A DNA stretch of 6,670 nt from contig CAJVWL010000022.1 in assembly GCA_913009745.1 (NCBI GenBank), forward strand, positions 1 to 6,670, read 5' to 3'. A program made the position numbers and the translations under genes. The stretch is from an uncultured bacterium (GTDB taxonomy: Bacteria > Patescibacteriota > Minisyncoccia > UBA6257 > Colwellbacteraceae). This document shows, in pieces, positions 1 to 6,364 of this stretch (position 1 is its first letter; each line of letters opens with the position of its first letter). The notes below the pieces were generated by a model that ran no database searches, was not told the origin of the DNA, and saw only the letters and a program-made list of their open reading frames with translations.

Positions 1-892
1 TTCCCATTTTTTTACTTTCCAGTTTTAGTGTTTCACGCAAAAGTTTATTTGCGGCAACACCGCCGGCAAGAATGACTGATTTTGCCTTATATTCCCGAAC
101 TGCGTTAAATACCTTCTTTTCAAGAACATCAATTGCCGCCTGCTGGAAAGATGCCGCAACATCCGCGCGCAACTTTTTTGTTATCTTTTTATCTTTTAGA
201 TAATAAAATACAGCGGTTTTCAATCCGGAGAAGCTGTAGTCGTATGATTTGTGATGTATCATCGGACGCGGAAACTCAATGGCGGAAGGATTCCCGTCGT
301 GCGCCGCTATCTCTATCTCCGGTCCTCCGGGATACTGCATACCCAAAAGGCGCGCTACCTTGTCATATGCTTCACCGACCGCATCATCCCTTGTCTCACC
401 AATTTTTTTCCAAACATCTATCCTTTTTTGAAGTATTAAGATTGTATGTCCTCCGCTAACAATAAGGCCAATGGCGGGAAACGGAATATTCGGCTCATTT
501 TGTTTAAGCGAGAGAAGCGGACTGTATAGGTGCCCCTCAAGGTGATTTACCCCGAGAAGCGGTTTTTTATATTTCCTTGCAAGCTCTTTGGTAAAATTTA
601 CTCCCGTCCACAACGCAGGTTCAAGTCCGGGTCCAATAGTTACCGCGAACGCGTCAATGTCTTTAATGTCCCTGTCTGATAATTGAAGGCTATCAAAAAC
701 AATCGGAAGTTTTTTAATGTGTTCACGTTTCGCAATCATCGGCACAACGCCGCCGAATGGGCGATGTATTTCTATCTGTGAAGAAACAACATTTTTAAGA
801 ATAGTAAATCGTGGTTTTCTCAAGCCTCCCTTCGCCTCAATAACTGCCATTGCGGTTTCGTCACACGATGTTTCTATTGCTAATATTTTCAT
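1..892 (-). CDS. tsaD: tRNA N6-adenosine threonylcarbamoyltransferase TsaD, C-terminus cut off by window edge
   Basis: TsaD transfers the threonylcarbamoyl group from threonylcarbamoyl-AMP (made by TsaC/Sua5) to A37 of tRNAs that read ANN codons, working in the cytoplasm with TsaB and TsaE. The open frame gives 297 residues from the ATG at 892, with no stop before the edge. The family is usually about 335-345 residues, so roughly 40-50 are missing. Seen motifs: N-terminal MKILAIETSCDETAMAV (ASKHA fold), metal-binding HLEGH with H117 and H121, VSGGHT at 145-150, DDAVGEAYDK at 169-178, YPGGPEIE, SFSGLKTA at 220-227 and LAGGVAAN at 275-282. No frameshift is visible. The start has no SD sequence; only 9 bases separate it from the 3' end of tRNA-Glu, so the two are probably co-transcribed. 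The family call is secure. Confidence 0.97.
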   Translation of the reverse strand, partial: MKILAIETSCDETAMAVIEAKGGLRKPRFTILKNVVSSQIEIHRPFGGVVPMIAKREHIKKLPIVFDSLQLSDRDIKDIDAFAVTIGPGLEPALWTGVNFTKELARKYKKPLLGVNHLEGHLYSPLLSLKQNEPNIPFPAIGLIVSGGHTILILQKRIDVWKKIGETRDDAVGEAYDKVARLLGMQYPGGPEIEIAAHDGNPSAIEFPRPMIHHKSYDYSFSGLKTAVFYYLKDKKITKKLRADVAASFQQAAIDVLEKKVFNAVREYKAKSVILAGGVAANKLLRETLKLESKKMG

Positions 893-901
893 AGTGTTCT
901 G

Positions 902-976
902 TGGTGACCCCAGGGAGAATCGAACTCCCGTTTTCAGGATGAAAACCTGATGTCCTAACCACTAGACGATGGGGCC
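902..976 (-). tRNA. tRNA-Glu (anticodon UUC), CCA end encoded
   Basis: Read on the minus strand, the 75 bases fold as a standard cloverleaf. The acceptor GGCCCCA pairs with TGGGGTC (one G-U pair) and is followed by A73 and an encoded CCA. The D stem is GTCT/GGAC. The anticodon stem TCAGG/CCTGA closes the loop TTTTCAT, which gives anticodon TTC. The T stem GGGAG/CTCCC closes the loop TTCGATT. It decodes GAA/GAG. tRNA-Glu is not a t6A substrate, so its position beside tsaD is not an enzyme-substrate pairing. The first bases overlap the ancestral reading frame of the broken GIY-YIG gene upstream, and tsaD starts 9 bases downstream. Confidence 0.97.
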
Positions 977-1222
977 CTTATCCATCTCCTCATAAAGAAG
1001 CTCCCTCTTCTTATTATTAGTTTTTAATTCAATCTCGCGCTTACTTGCATCAGTTTTACTCGAAAACTCTTAAGTATGCAATATTCTCCAGGGCCGGTAC
1101 GGCTTAGTAGAACGAACACCGCCTTGATTGTGTCTTATGAGTCGCTTATCCAAATCCCCAGTCATGCCGATGTATCTTCTACCCCCAGATTCACTTTTAA
1201 GCACATATACAAAATAAGTCAT
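961..1222 (-). pseudogene. GIY-YIG endonuclease domain gene (UPF0213/YhbQ-like) broken by an in-frame TAA
   Basis: From the ATG at 1222 the frame reads MTYFVYVLKSESGGRRYIGM followed by a RLIRHNQGG helix and YRPWRILHT. This is a recognisable single-domain GIY-YIG nuclease of the small UPF0213 type (about 80-100 residues): first-strand YVY, YIG at 17-19, and Arg/His at 27-31. A TAA at 1072-1070 ends it after 50 codons. In the same frame the family C-terminus continues directly (EFSSKTDASKREIELK), so one substitution, probably GAA to TAA in the usual T-E-E-F stretch, explains the break. The conserved metal-binding Glu (E63, in KREIE) lies beyond the stop, so the 50-residue product should be inactive. 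The ancestral frame runs to a TAG at 963-961, inside tRNA-Glu. No SD precedes the start, and in-frame upstream ATGs at 1264 and 1339 lack family similarity. If the stop is an assembly error, the gene would be intact. Confidence 0.8.
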
Positions 1223-1468
1223 ATCACTAAAGCCAAAGTTATATAAATAATAGACGCCAACCATACGTTGGTCCACCTTTGGTGGAATGGGGCCATAAAG
1301 CCTACCTTGCAAGCTGTGCGGACCTGGGCACGGCATCAATTTACCCTAACCATAAATGTAATTCAAGATAAAGCTGCAATGGGTACATGCGCAAGGTCTT
1401 TAATATGAGTGTGTGTTGGTATATTCTAATACATTAGAAAGACGTCGTTTAATACATAAATATTTATT
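1223..1468. other. Divergent intergenic region between the GIY-YIG remnant and doxX
   Basis: No convincing gene lies here. It should hold the promoters of the two diverging genes. A short hairpin, TCCACC-TTT-GGTGGA, sits at 1272-1286. The A+T-rich right half contains the inverted repeat CTAAT-AC-ATTAG (about 1426-1437) and a perfect 12-base palindrome ATAAATATTTAT at 1456-1467, one base before the doxX ATG. A weak promoter (TTAGAA at 1434, TAAATA at 1457, 17-base spacer) would place the transcript start at the ATG itself, but the match is poor. Confidence 0.4.
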
Positions 1469-1882
1469 ATGATTTCTATTCTTCTAATATGGAGTGATGT
1501 TGCGATATTTTTAATGCGAATATTCTTTGGCGCCATATTCATTATATATGGATGGCCAAAGATAAGGAGCCTTAAGAAAAACGCCAAGGATTTTAATAAA
1601 ATGGGGTTCAAGCCGGGTATCCTCTGGGGGACAATTGTCGCGCTCATTGAGTTTATCGGCGGACTTGCGCTGATATTCGGCTTCCTGACGCAGATTTTTG
1701 CTTTTCTTCTTACGGTTCAAATGGCCGTTGCAACGGGTTGGAAAATTAAAAACAAAAAACCGTTCAAGGATTTTCAGTTTGATGTTGCGCTTGTTGTAAT
1801 AGGTCTCGCGCTAATAACGCTCGGGGCAGGGATATATGCAATTGATAACACTTTCCAATTTTTGTCTTATTTACCGCTGTAA
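1469..1882 (+). CDS. DoxX family membrane protein
   Basis: This is a small integral membrane protein of 137 residues, normal for DoxX-like proteins. It shows four hydrophobic segments at about 10-29, 51-71, 73-90 and 104-124. Family marks are R17 in the first helix, GWPK at 28-31 just after it, and E61 in EFIGG before LALIFGF. The biochemical role of stand-alone DoxX proteins is poorly defined; some members are linked to thiosulfate/quinone redox chemistry or thiol stress. Nothing in the window supports a specific reaction. The ATG at 1469 has no SD sequence and is preceded by an A+T palindrome, so it may be translated from a very short leader. The glycosyltransferase gene starts 27 bases after its stop on the same strand, so the two are probably one operon. 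Confidence 0.85.
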   Translation: MISILLIWSDVAIFLMRIFFGAIFIIYGWPKIRSLKKNAKDFNKMGFKPGILWGTIVALIEFIGGLALIFGFLTQIFAFLLTVQMAVATGWKIKNKKPFKDFQFDVALVVIGLALITLGAGIYAIDNTFQFLSYLPL

Positions 1883-1909
1883 TTTTTATGCATACATAAG
1901 AGTTTGAAT

Positions 1910-3652
1910 ATGCTTTTAAGAAGGACATTTGAAATACTGCCCGGATTCCTATCATGGGGTACGCTTATTCTTATGGTTATTGCGTCGCGCTTTGTCCCGA
2001 CGTGGACCGCTATCTTTATCATCCTCTTTGATACATATTGGCTCTTCAAGACTATATTTATGTCACTGCATCTCCGCTTTTCATTTAAGAAGATGCGTGA
2101 GAATACGAAAATTAATTGGCTTGAGAAGGTCAAAAGCCTTGAGCTCTCCGCGCCTGATGCAGTAGGCGGTTCAAACGCCTCATGGCGGGATGTGTATCAC
2201 CTCCTAATTTTGCCGATGTATAAGGAGCCGTACGAAATTGTTGAAGAGAGTTTTGAGAGTTTGCGAAAGATGAACTATCCGAGGGAAAAGTTTATCGTAG
2301 TCCTTGCGACCGAGGAAAGCGGAGGAGAAGAGGCGCAGATAACCGCAAGAAAAATTGAGAAAAAATTCGGCAATGATTTCTACAAGTTCCTGGTCACAAA
2401 ACATCCGTTCGGTCTTCCGGGAGAAATACCGGGCAAGGGTTCAAATCAAGCTTGGGCCGCGAAGGAGGTGAAGAGCTTGATAATAGATAAACTAAATATC
2501 CCGTATGAAAACATTTTAATCTCCGTTTTTGATGTTGATACGCAGATACTTCCTGATTATTTTGGAATACTTACATATTCTTTTTTGACTGCGCCAAATC
2601 CGCAACGCTCCAGTTATCAGCCGATTCCGCTATTCAACAACAATATCTACGAAGCTCCGCTTCTCGCGCGTGTCGTTGCTTTTTCCGCGACATTCTGGCA
2701 CATGACACAGCAGGCAAGACCGGAACAGCTCACAACGTTTTCATCTCATTCAATGCCGTTTGCCCCGCTTGCCGAAATCGGTTTTTGGGAGAAAGACGTT
2801 GTATCGGAAGATTCGCGCATATTCTGGCAGTTTTACCTGCATTTTAACGGTGACTGGCACGTTGTACCCTTGTTTTATCCGGTTTCAATGGATGCAAATG
2901 TTTCGCGTTCGTTTTGGCGCACCATGGGAAACATTTACCGCCAGCAGAGAAGATGGGGTTGGGGCGCGGAGAATATCCCTTATGTTTTTATGGAGTTTAT
3001 AAAGAACAAAAAAATCGCGCTCAGCAAAAAGATATATTGGGTCTTTCATAAATTGGAATCGTTTCACTCATGGGCTACGACTTCTCTTTTGATTTTTGCG
3101 CTCGGTTGGCTTCCGTTGTTTTTGGGGGGTGAGGCATTCAATCAGACACTACTGTCATTCAACCTGCCGTATGTAACGCGAACCATTATGACTTTGGCAT
3201 CTATCGGCATCGCAAGCTCTGCTGTCTTGGGGATTATATTGTTGCCTCCTAAGCCGAAATGGTTCCGCGGACGCCACTATTTTATTTATTTCATACAATG
3301 GGCGCTAATGCCCGTAACGCTTATACTTCTTGGCGCTTTTCCCGCGCTTGACGCGCAAACGCGATTAATGCTCGGAGGCAAGTATCGCCTTGGCTTCTGG
3401 GTAACTCCAAAGGAAAGAAAAAAGCCGTTCGGTAAAGTAAACGCAGATAGGCGCAGGGAAAAAGAAGAAAAAAAGAACATAATCCTTTCCCTTTTTGAGA
3501 AACAAGAACGTATCACAAACAATGACATAGAGGAGCTGATAGATGTCTCTGACGCATCCGCAACGAACTATTTAGACGAACTGGAGAAGGAGGGAAAGAT
3601 TACCCAGCACGGTGAAACAGGGCGCGGTGTTTTCTACACAAGAAACGGCTAA
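1910..3652 (+). CDS. GT2-type membrane glycosyltransferase with C-terminal winged-helix domain
   Basis: This is a probable inner-membrane sugar transferase that uses a nucleotide sugar to build a cell-surface polysaccharide; the product is unknown. From the ATG at 1910 it has 580 residues. Two N-terminal hydrophobic segments (about 10-26 and 31-50) precede a cytosolic GT-A domain with ILPMYKEP (100-107), GKGSNQAWA (175-183), FDVD (207-210, the metal/UDP-binding DxD) and SEDSRIFW (299-306, the acceptor-acid region). QQRRW (345-349) follows, the QxxRW signature of cellulose/hyaluronan synthase-like enzymes. Hydrophobic segments follow at about 386-405, 425-445 and 457-478, then a basic linker and a winged helix-turn-helix at about 522-578. 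A TTG at 1904 is an alternative start; ATG is preferred, with a weak AAGAG 7 bases upstream. The last codons form the 5' arm of the terminator hairpin. Confidence 0.88.
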   Translation: MLLRRTFEILPGFLSWGTLILMVIASRFVPTWTAIFIILFDTYWLFKTIFMSLHLRFSFKKMRENTKINWLEKVKSLELSAPDAVGGSNASWRDVYHLLILPMYKEPYEIVEESFESLRKMNYPREKFIVVLATEESGGEEAQITARKIEKKFGNDFYKFLVTKHPFGLPGEIPGKGSNQAWAAKEVKSLIIDKLNIPYENILISVFDVDTQILPDYFGILTYSFLTAPNPQRSSYQPIPLFNNNIYEAPLLARVVAFSATFWHMTQQARPEQLTTFSSHSMPFAPLAEIGFWEKDVVSEDSRIFWQFYLHFNGDWHVVPLFYPVSMDANVSRSFWRTMGNIYRQQRRWGWGAENIPYVFMEFIKNKKIALSKKIYWVFHKLESFHSWATTSLLIFALGWLPLFLGGEAFNQTLLSFNLPYVTRTIMTLASIGIASSAVLGIILLPPKPKWFRGRHYFIYFIQWALMPVTLILLGAFPALDAQTRLMLGGKYRLGFWVTPKERKKPFGKVNADRRREKEEKKNIILSLFEKQERITNNDIEELIDVSDASATNYLDELEKEGKITQHGETGRGVFYTRNG

Positions 3653-3685
3653 AACGCAGGAAAACACTACGTTTTAGCCGTTTCT
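3641..3685. terminator. Bidirectional terminator hairpin between converging genes
   Basis: AGAAACGGCTAAAACG (3641-3656) is perfectly complementary to CGTTTTAGCCGTTTCT (3670-3685) across a 13-base loop, giving a 16-bp stem. Taking the inner 11 bp as the working stem, each strand leaves a TTTCT tail next to the GC-rich CGGC/GCCG core, the usual design of a terminator that works both ways. The stem contains the glycosyltransferase stop codon (3650-3652) and two of the three bases of the recG stop codon (3686-3684). The U tracts are short and interrupted, so strength is uncertain. Confidence 0.75.
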
Positions 3686-5834
3686 ATTCCAGGTGTATTT
3701 TAGAGTTAAACTCTTCAAGATACTCTTTTAGTATTGGGTGGCTTTTCAGCTCCGGGTCTTCTTTGAGTATTTCTTTAACCTTTATTTCAGCCGTCTTTAA
3801 AAGTTCCGGATTTTGTATTGCGTTCATTGCAATATCGGGAAGACCGGATTGGCTCTCTCCGAGAAACTCTCCGGGTCCGCGAAGCTCAAGATCTTTTTCC
3901 GCCAGCTCAAAACTGTTTTTTGCGGTAATCAGCGAGTTTAGTCTTTTATGCGCCAACTTAGTCTCGGAATCGGTAAAGAGCAAGCAGAAAGACTGGTGTT
4001 CCCCCCGCCCCACGCGTCCGCGGAATTGATAAAGCTGAGCCAGTCCAAAGCGCTCGGCGCCCTCTATCATCATAATTGTCGCGTTGGGTATATCTATTCC
4101 AACTTCAATGACGGATGTCGCGACGAGTACATCAATTTTGCCATCCGCGAACTCGCGCATTATCTCTTCTTTGCTTTCCTCGGCGGACTTGGAGCTGCTT
4201 TTTGCGGGCATCTTGCCGTGAATCATTCCAATCCTAAGGTCGGGGAACACCCTCTCCGAAAGCTTTTTATATTCTGTTTCAACCGCCTTAACGTCCCATA
4301 CGGTGTTTTTTGTATCGGGGTTCTCTTCAATTCGCGGACATACAACAAAAACCTGGCGTCCCTTCCTTACTTCTCCGCGTATAAACGCATATGCCTTATC
4401 TCTGTTCTCATTTGATACTATTTTTGTGATAATCTGCCTGCGTCCAATCGGCAGTTCATTGATAAGCGAAATATCCAAATTGCCGAAAACGGTCATCATT
4501 AGAGTCCTTGGAATAGGCGTCGCGCTCATACTAAGAAAATGGGGAGAAAACTTACCATTTTCGCTATGTGTCAGCTTTGCCCTCTGTTTAACTCCGAAGC
4601 GATGCTGTTCATCAACGACGATAAGACCGAGGTTTTTGAATTCAATATTTTTTTGAAGAACGGCATGCGTTCCAATAATGATTTTAATGCTCCCCGCCGA
4701 AATATCCTTTATAAGCTCCTGTTTTGTTGTTTTTGTCTCGGATTTATCGCCATAGAAAACTCGCGCCTCCTTGGATGTTATGAGTCCGATGCCTCCGGTA
4801 AATGTGCGAAAGAATTTTGACAGAGTTTTATAGTGCTGTCTTGCGAGTATCTCGGTTGGCGCCATAAACACACTCTGGAGCATATTCGGTTTGTCTGCCG
4901 TGATTACTGCGGAGATGCCAGCAACAATTGTTTTGCCGGAGCCGACATCCCCCTGAAGCAAGCGGTTCATCGGATGCCGTTCTCCAATGTCACCGAGGAT
5001 TTCATCAAGCGCCGTTCTTTGCGAATCGGTAAACTCAAACGGCAGACTTTTCAGGATGGCTTCTATATATTGCGGTTTTGACGTGATTGCGGTTGCGGTT
5101 TGTCTTTTTAACGCGCGTTTTTCAGATTCATTTTTTAATTGAAGCAGGAATAAATCCTGAAATGCGAAACGTTTCTTTGCTAGAGTAACCTGGGTTGTGT
5201 TGTCGGGGATATGGATATTATGAATCGCAATATTTATTTCGGGGATATCAAGCTCCTTTAGAATATTTACGGGAATAAACTCCTTCAGTTTTTCCGCTTG
5301 TTCTAATGCGGATAATAAAATAAAGCGGATTCCTCTTGACGTTAGCCCCTTTGTTTCCGGATAAATTGGAACGATTCGCGCAGTATGCCTTGGCGTATCT
5401 CCATGCTTTATGGTTTGCGCCATCTCATAAATTGGATTGGACATATACAGTTCGTTTTTAGACAAGGCCGTTTTACCTGACAAGTTTATTAGCTTGCCTT
5501 CTTTTAGAATTTGTCCAATATACGGCTGATTGAACCACACCGCGCGGATGGAGCCGGTTTTATCCGCAACAACAATTTCTGTTATAAACATTCTTCTTTT
5601 GAATGTCTTTGTCTGGCGAACTTTTTGAATAATTCCCTGTATTGTTTTTTCATCGCCGGACTTTAGGTCAATTATGTCAGACATTTCACTCCAGTCCTCA
5701 TAGCGCGCAGGGAAGTGCCACAGCAGATCTCTCACGGTTTCTATTCCAAGCCGTTTTAATTTAGGCAAAAATCGTTTCTGAACACTTGGAACATCTTCAA
5801 TTGGCGTATCTAACTTTAATTGGGGCATCACCAT
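3684..5834 (-). CDS. recG: ATP-dependent DNA helicase RecG
   Basis: RecG is a superfamily 2 double-stranded DNA translocase that remodels stalled replication forks and branch-migrates Holliday junctions. The 716 residues are complete and close to the usual 680-700. Seen in order: an N-terminal helical part with an RYEDWS start to the wedge; an OB-fold wedge at about 60-145 (MFITEIVVADKTGSIRAVWF); Walker A GDVGSGKT at 295-302; MAPTEILARQH at 324-334; motif II DEQH at 408-411; SAT at 437-439; the C-terminal helicase lobe with ATSVIEVGIDIPNA at 572-585 and QFRGRVGRG at 603-611; and the RecG-specific GPGEFLGESQSG at 653-664. All catalytic motifs are intact. The outermost ATG is 5834 and a second is at 5828. 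A good promoter just upstream would start transcription at about 5828-5830, so 5828 (714 residues, MPQLKL) may be the true leaderless start. No SD is present at either. Confidence 0.97.
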   Translation of the reverse strand: MVMPQLKLDTPIEDVPSVQKRFLPKLKRLGIETVRDLLWHFPARYEDWSEMSDIIDLKSGDEKTIQGIIQKVRQTKTFKRRMFITEIVVADKTGSIRAVWFNQPYIGQILKEGKLINLSGKTALSKNELYMSNPIYEMAQTIKHGDTPRHTARIVPIYPETKGLTSRGIRFILLSALEQAEKLKEFIPVNILKELDIPEINIAIHNIHIPDNTTQVTLAKKRFAFQDLFLLQLKNESEKRALKRQTATAITSKPQYIEAILKSLPFEFTDSQRTALDEILGDIGERHPMNRLLQGDVGSGKTIVAGISAVITADKPNMLQSVFMAPTEILARQHYKTLSKFFRTFTGGIGLITSKEARVFYGDKSETKTTKQELIKDISAGSIKIIIGTHAVLQKNIEFKNLGLIVVDEQHRFGVKQRAKLTHSENGKFSPHFLSMSATPIPRTLMMTVFGNLDISLINELPIGRRQIITKIVSNENRDKAYAFIRGEVRKGRQVFVVCPRIEENPDTKNTVWDVKAVETEYKKLSERVFPDLRIGMIHGKMPAKSSSKSAEESKEEIMREFADGKIDVLVATSVIEVGIDIPNATIMMIEGAERFGLAQLYQFRGRVGRGEHQSFCLLFTDSETKLAHKRLNSLITAKNSFELAEKDLELRGPGEFLGESQSGLPDIAMNAIQNPELLKTAEIKVKEILKEDPELKSHPILKEYLEEFNSKIHLE

Positions 5835-5835
5835 T

Positions 5836-5863
5836 ATTCTAAGTTTTTAACGCTATATGTCCA
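5836..5863 (-). promoter_or_regulatory. recG promoter, probably giving a leaderless mRNA
   Basis: On the minus strand, TGGACA (5863-5858, 5 of 6 to the -35 consensus), a 16-base spacer and TAGAAT (5841-5836, 5 of 6 to the -10 consensus) are well placed. A start 7-8 bases past the -10 falls at about 5829-5828, on the second in-frame ATG of recG. This fits the lack of an SD sequence. The plus-strand promoter at 5900 lies back to back with it. Confidence 0.6.
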
Positions 5864-5899
5864 CTTCCACGCACTATCTAGGGATACAACCAATAGAAC

Positions 5900-5928
5900 T
5901 TGACAACTACGCCAAAATATGCTAATGT
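5900..5928 (+). promoter_or_regulatory. Upstream promoter (P1) of the structured RNA locus
   Basis: A perfect -35 TTGACA (5900-5905), a 17-base spacer and the -10 TAATGT (5923-5928) preceded by TGC (extended -10). Predicted transcript start is about 5935. The ACTTGACA octamer is repeated exactly at P2, 85 bases downstream. The only thing downstream on this strand is the structured RNA region. Confidence 0.6.
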
Positions 5929-5984
5929 GCTGATGTTATTGAAAGCATTGCCCCCAGACACTGCAGTAGATGAAAGAAAAGGAC

Positions 5985-6013
5985 TTGACAGATTGTGCTA
6001 TGTGTGCTACAGT
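5985..6013 (+). promoter_or_regulatory. Proximal promoter (P2) of the structured RNA locus
   Basis: A perfect -35 TTGACA (5985-5990), a 17-base spacer and the -10 TACAGT (6008-6013), again preceded by TGC. Predicted start is about 6020, just before the purine-rich TAAGGAGG. The spacing and extended -10 are the same as in P1, which makes chance less likely. Confidence 0.65.
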
Positions 6014-6019
6014 ATGCGT

Positions 6020-6332
6020 GTAAGGTTAAGGAGGAGAAAGTACATTATAAAAAATCCAGCAATTCACCATCGATTTCAGCTCATACATAAAATGTGATTT
6101 GAAATCGGTGGTGGGGAATGGAGTTCACAAGCGATGCCAGGCCCGTCAAAGACGGGATACTCGGAAGAGTACAAACTGCGTCATCGCCTCTGGTAGAACT
6201 CGCCTCACCACCGCGCCTACTTTTACATAAAAATATAAACCTAGAAGGAGAGAGCTAGGTATAAGCAAAGTGATAATGAATGCTTGTATATTCTCTTCTT
6301 GAGGGAAGGAAAGAATATACGAGCATTTTTTG
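6020..6332 (+). ncRNA. Candidate orphan structured non-coding RNA, about 310 nt
   Basis: No frame holds a credible protein, but the stretch is bounded by two consensus promoters and an intrinsic terminator and is full of nested complementarity. A rod closes with GGTGGTG (6107-6113) and CACCACC (6206-6212). It continues through GAGTTC (6121-6126)/GAACTC (6196-6201), then GCGATG (6131-6136)/CATCGC (6182-6187), then CAG (6138-6140)/CTG (6176-6178). It ends in two apical hairpins: CCCGTC-AAA-GACGGG (6142-6156), and TACTC/GAGTA (6158-6171) with a GGAA tetraloop of GNRA type. Upstream is a hairpin at 6065-6113; downstream, ACCTAG/CTAGGT (6239-6260) holds AAGGAGAGAG in its loop. I do not recognise the family: the hallmarks of tmRNA, RNase P RNA, SRP RNA, 6S RNA and 5S rRNA are not seen. 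It could instead be a leader with an attenuator for a gene beyond the contig end. Ends are predictions. Confidence 0.6.
6280..6331 (+). terminator. Intrinsic terminator of the structured RNA
   Basis: ATGCTTGTATATTCT (6280-6294) pairs with AGAATATACGAGCAT (6312-6326) over 15 bp with one G-U pair. Four more pairs, CTTC/GAAG (6295-6298/6305-6308), extend it inward. Six T bases (6326-6331) follow at once. The opposite strand has no T tract beyond the stem, so the terminator acts on the plus strand, consistent with P1 and P2. Confidence 0.88.
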
Positions 6333-6364
6333 TTTGGACCGCCCGAAAAGATTCAAACTCGTTG

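Noticed and set aside
1070..1072. TAA read through as a sense codon
   Set aside because: Known recoding in related candidate phyla concerns TGA, not TAA. doxX and the glycosyltransferase in this window both end at TAA where family homology ends.
1261..1340. Possible second tRNA or riboswitch on the minus strand near CCACC/GGTGG
   Set aside because: Only short stems (6 bp) form, no cloverleaf or known aptamer core is visible, and the downstream gene is broken.
5900..6097. A 65-codon open frame ending YIIKNPAIHHRFQLIHKM
   Set aside because: It lies across both promoters, has no usable start with an SD, and its tail sits in the stems of the structured RNA. A shorter frame from the ATG at 6014 would begin upstream of the P2 transcript start.
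6020..6332. Known RNAs: tmRNA, RNase P RNA, SRP RNA, 6S RNA, 5S rRNA
   Set aside because: There is no tRNA-like acceptor with a TTCGA loop or tag frame (tmRNA) and none of the conserved RNase P core blocks. The GGAA loop lacks the SRP CAGG/AGCAG internal loop. The two-hairpin tip does not fit 6S RNA, and 5S landmarks are absent.
6341..6364. A tRNA T-arm-like string on the minus strand (GAGTTTGAATC)
   Set aside because: The T stem does not pair well, C56 is missing, and no matching acceptor, anticodon or D arm can be built around it.
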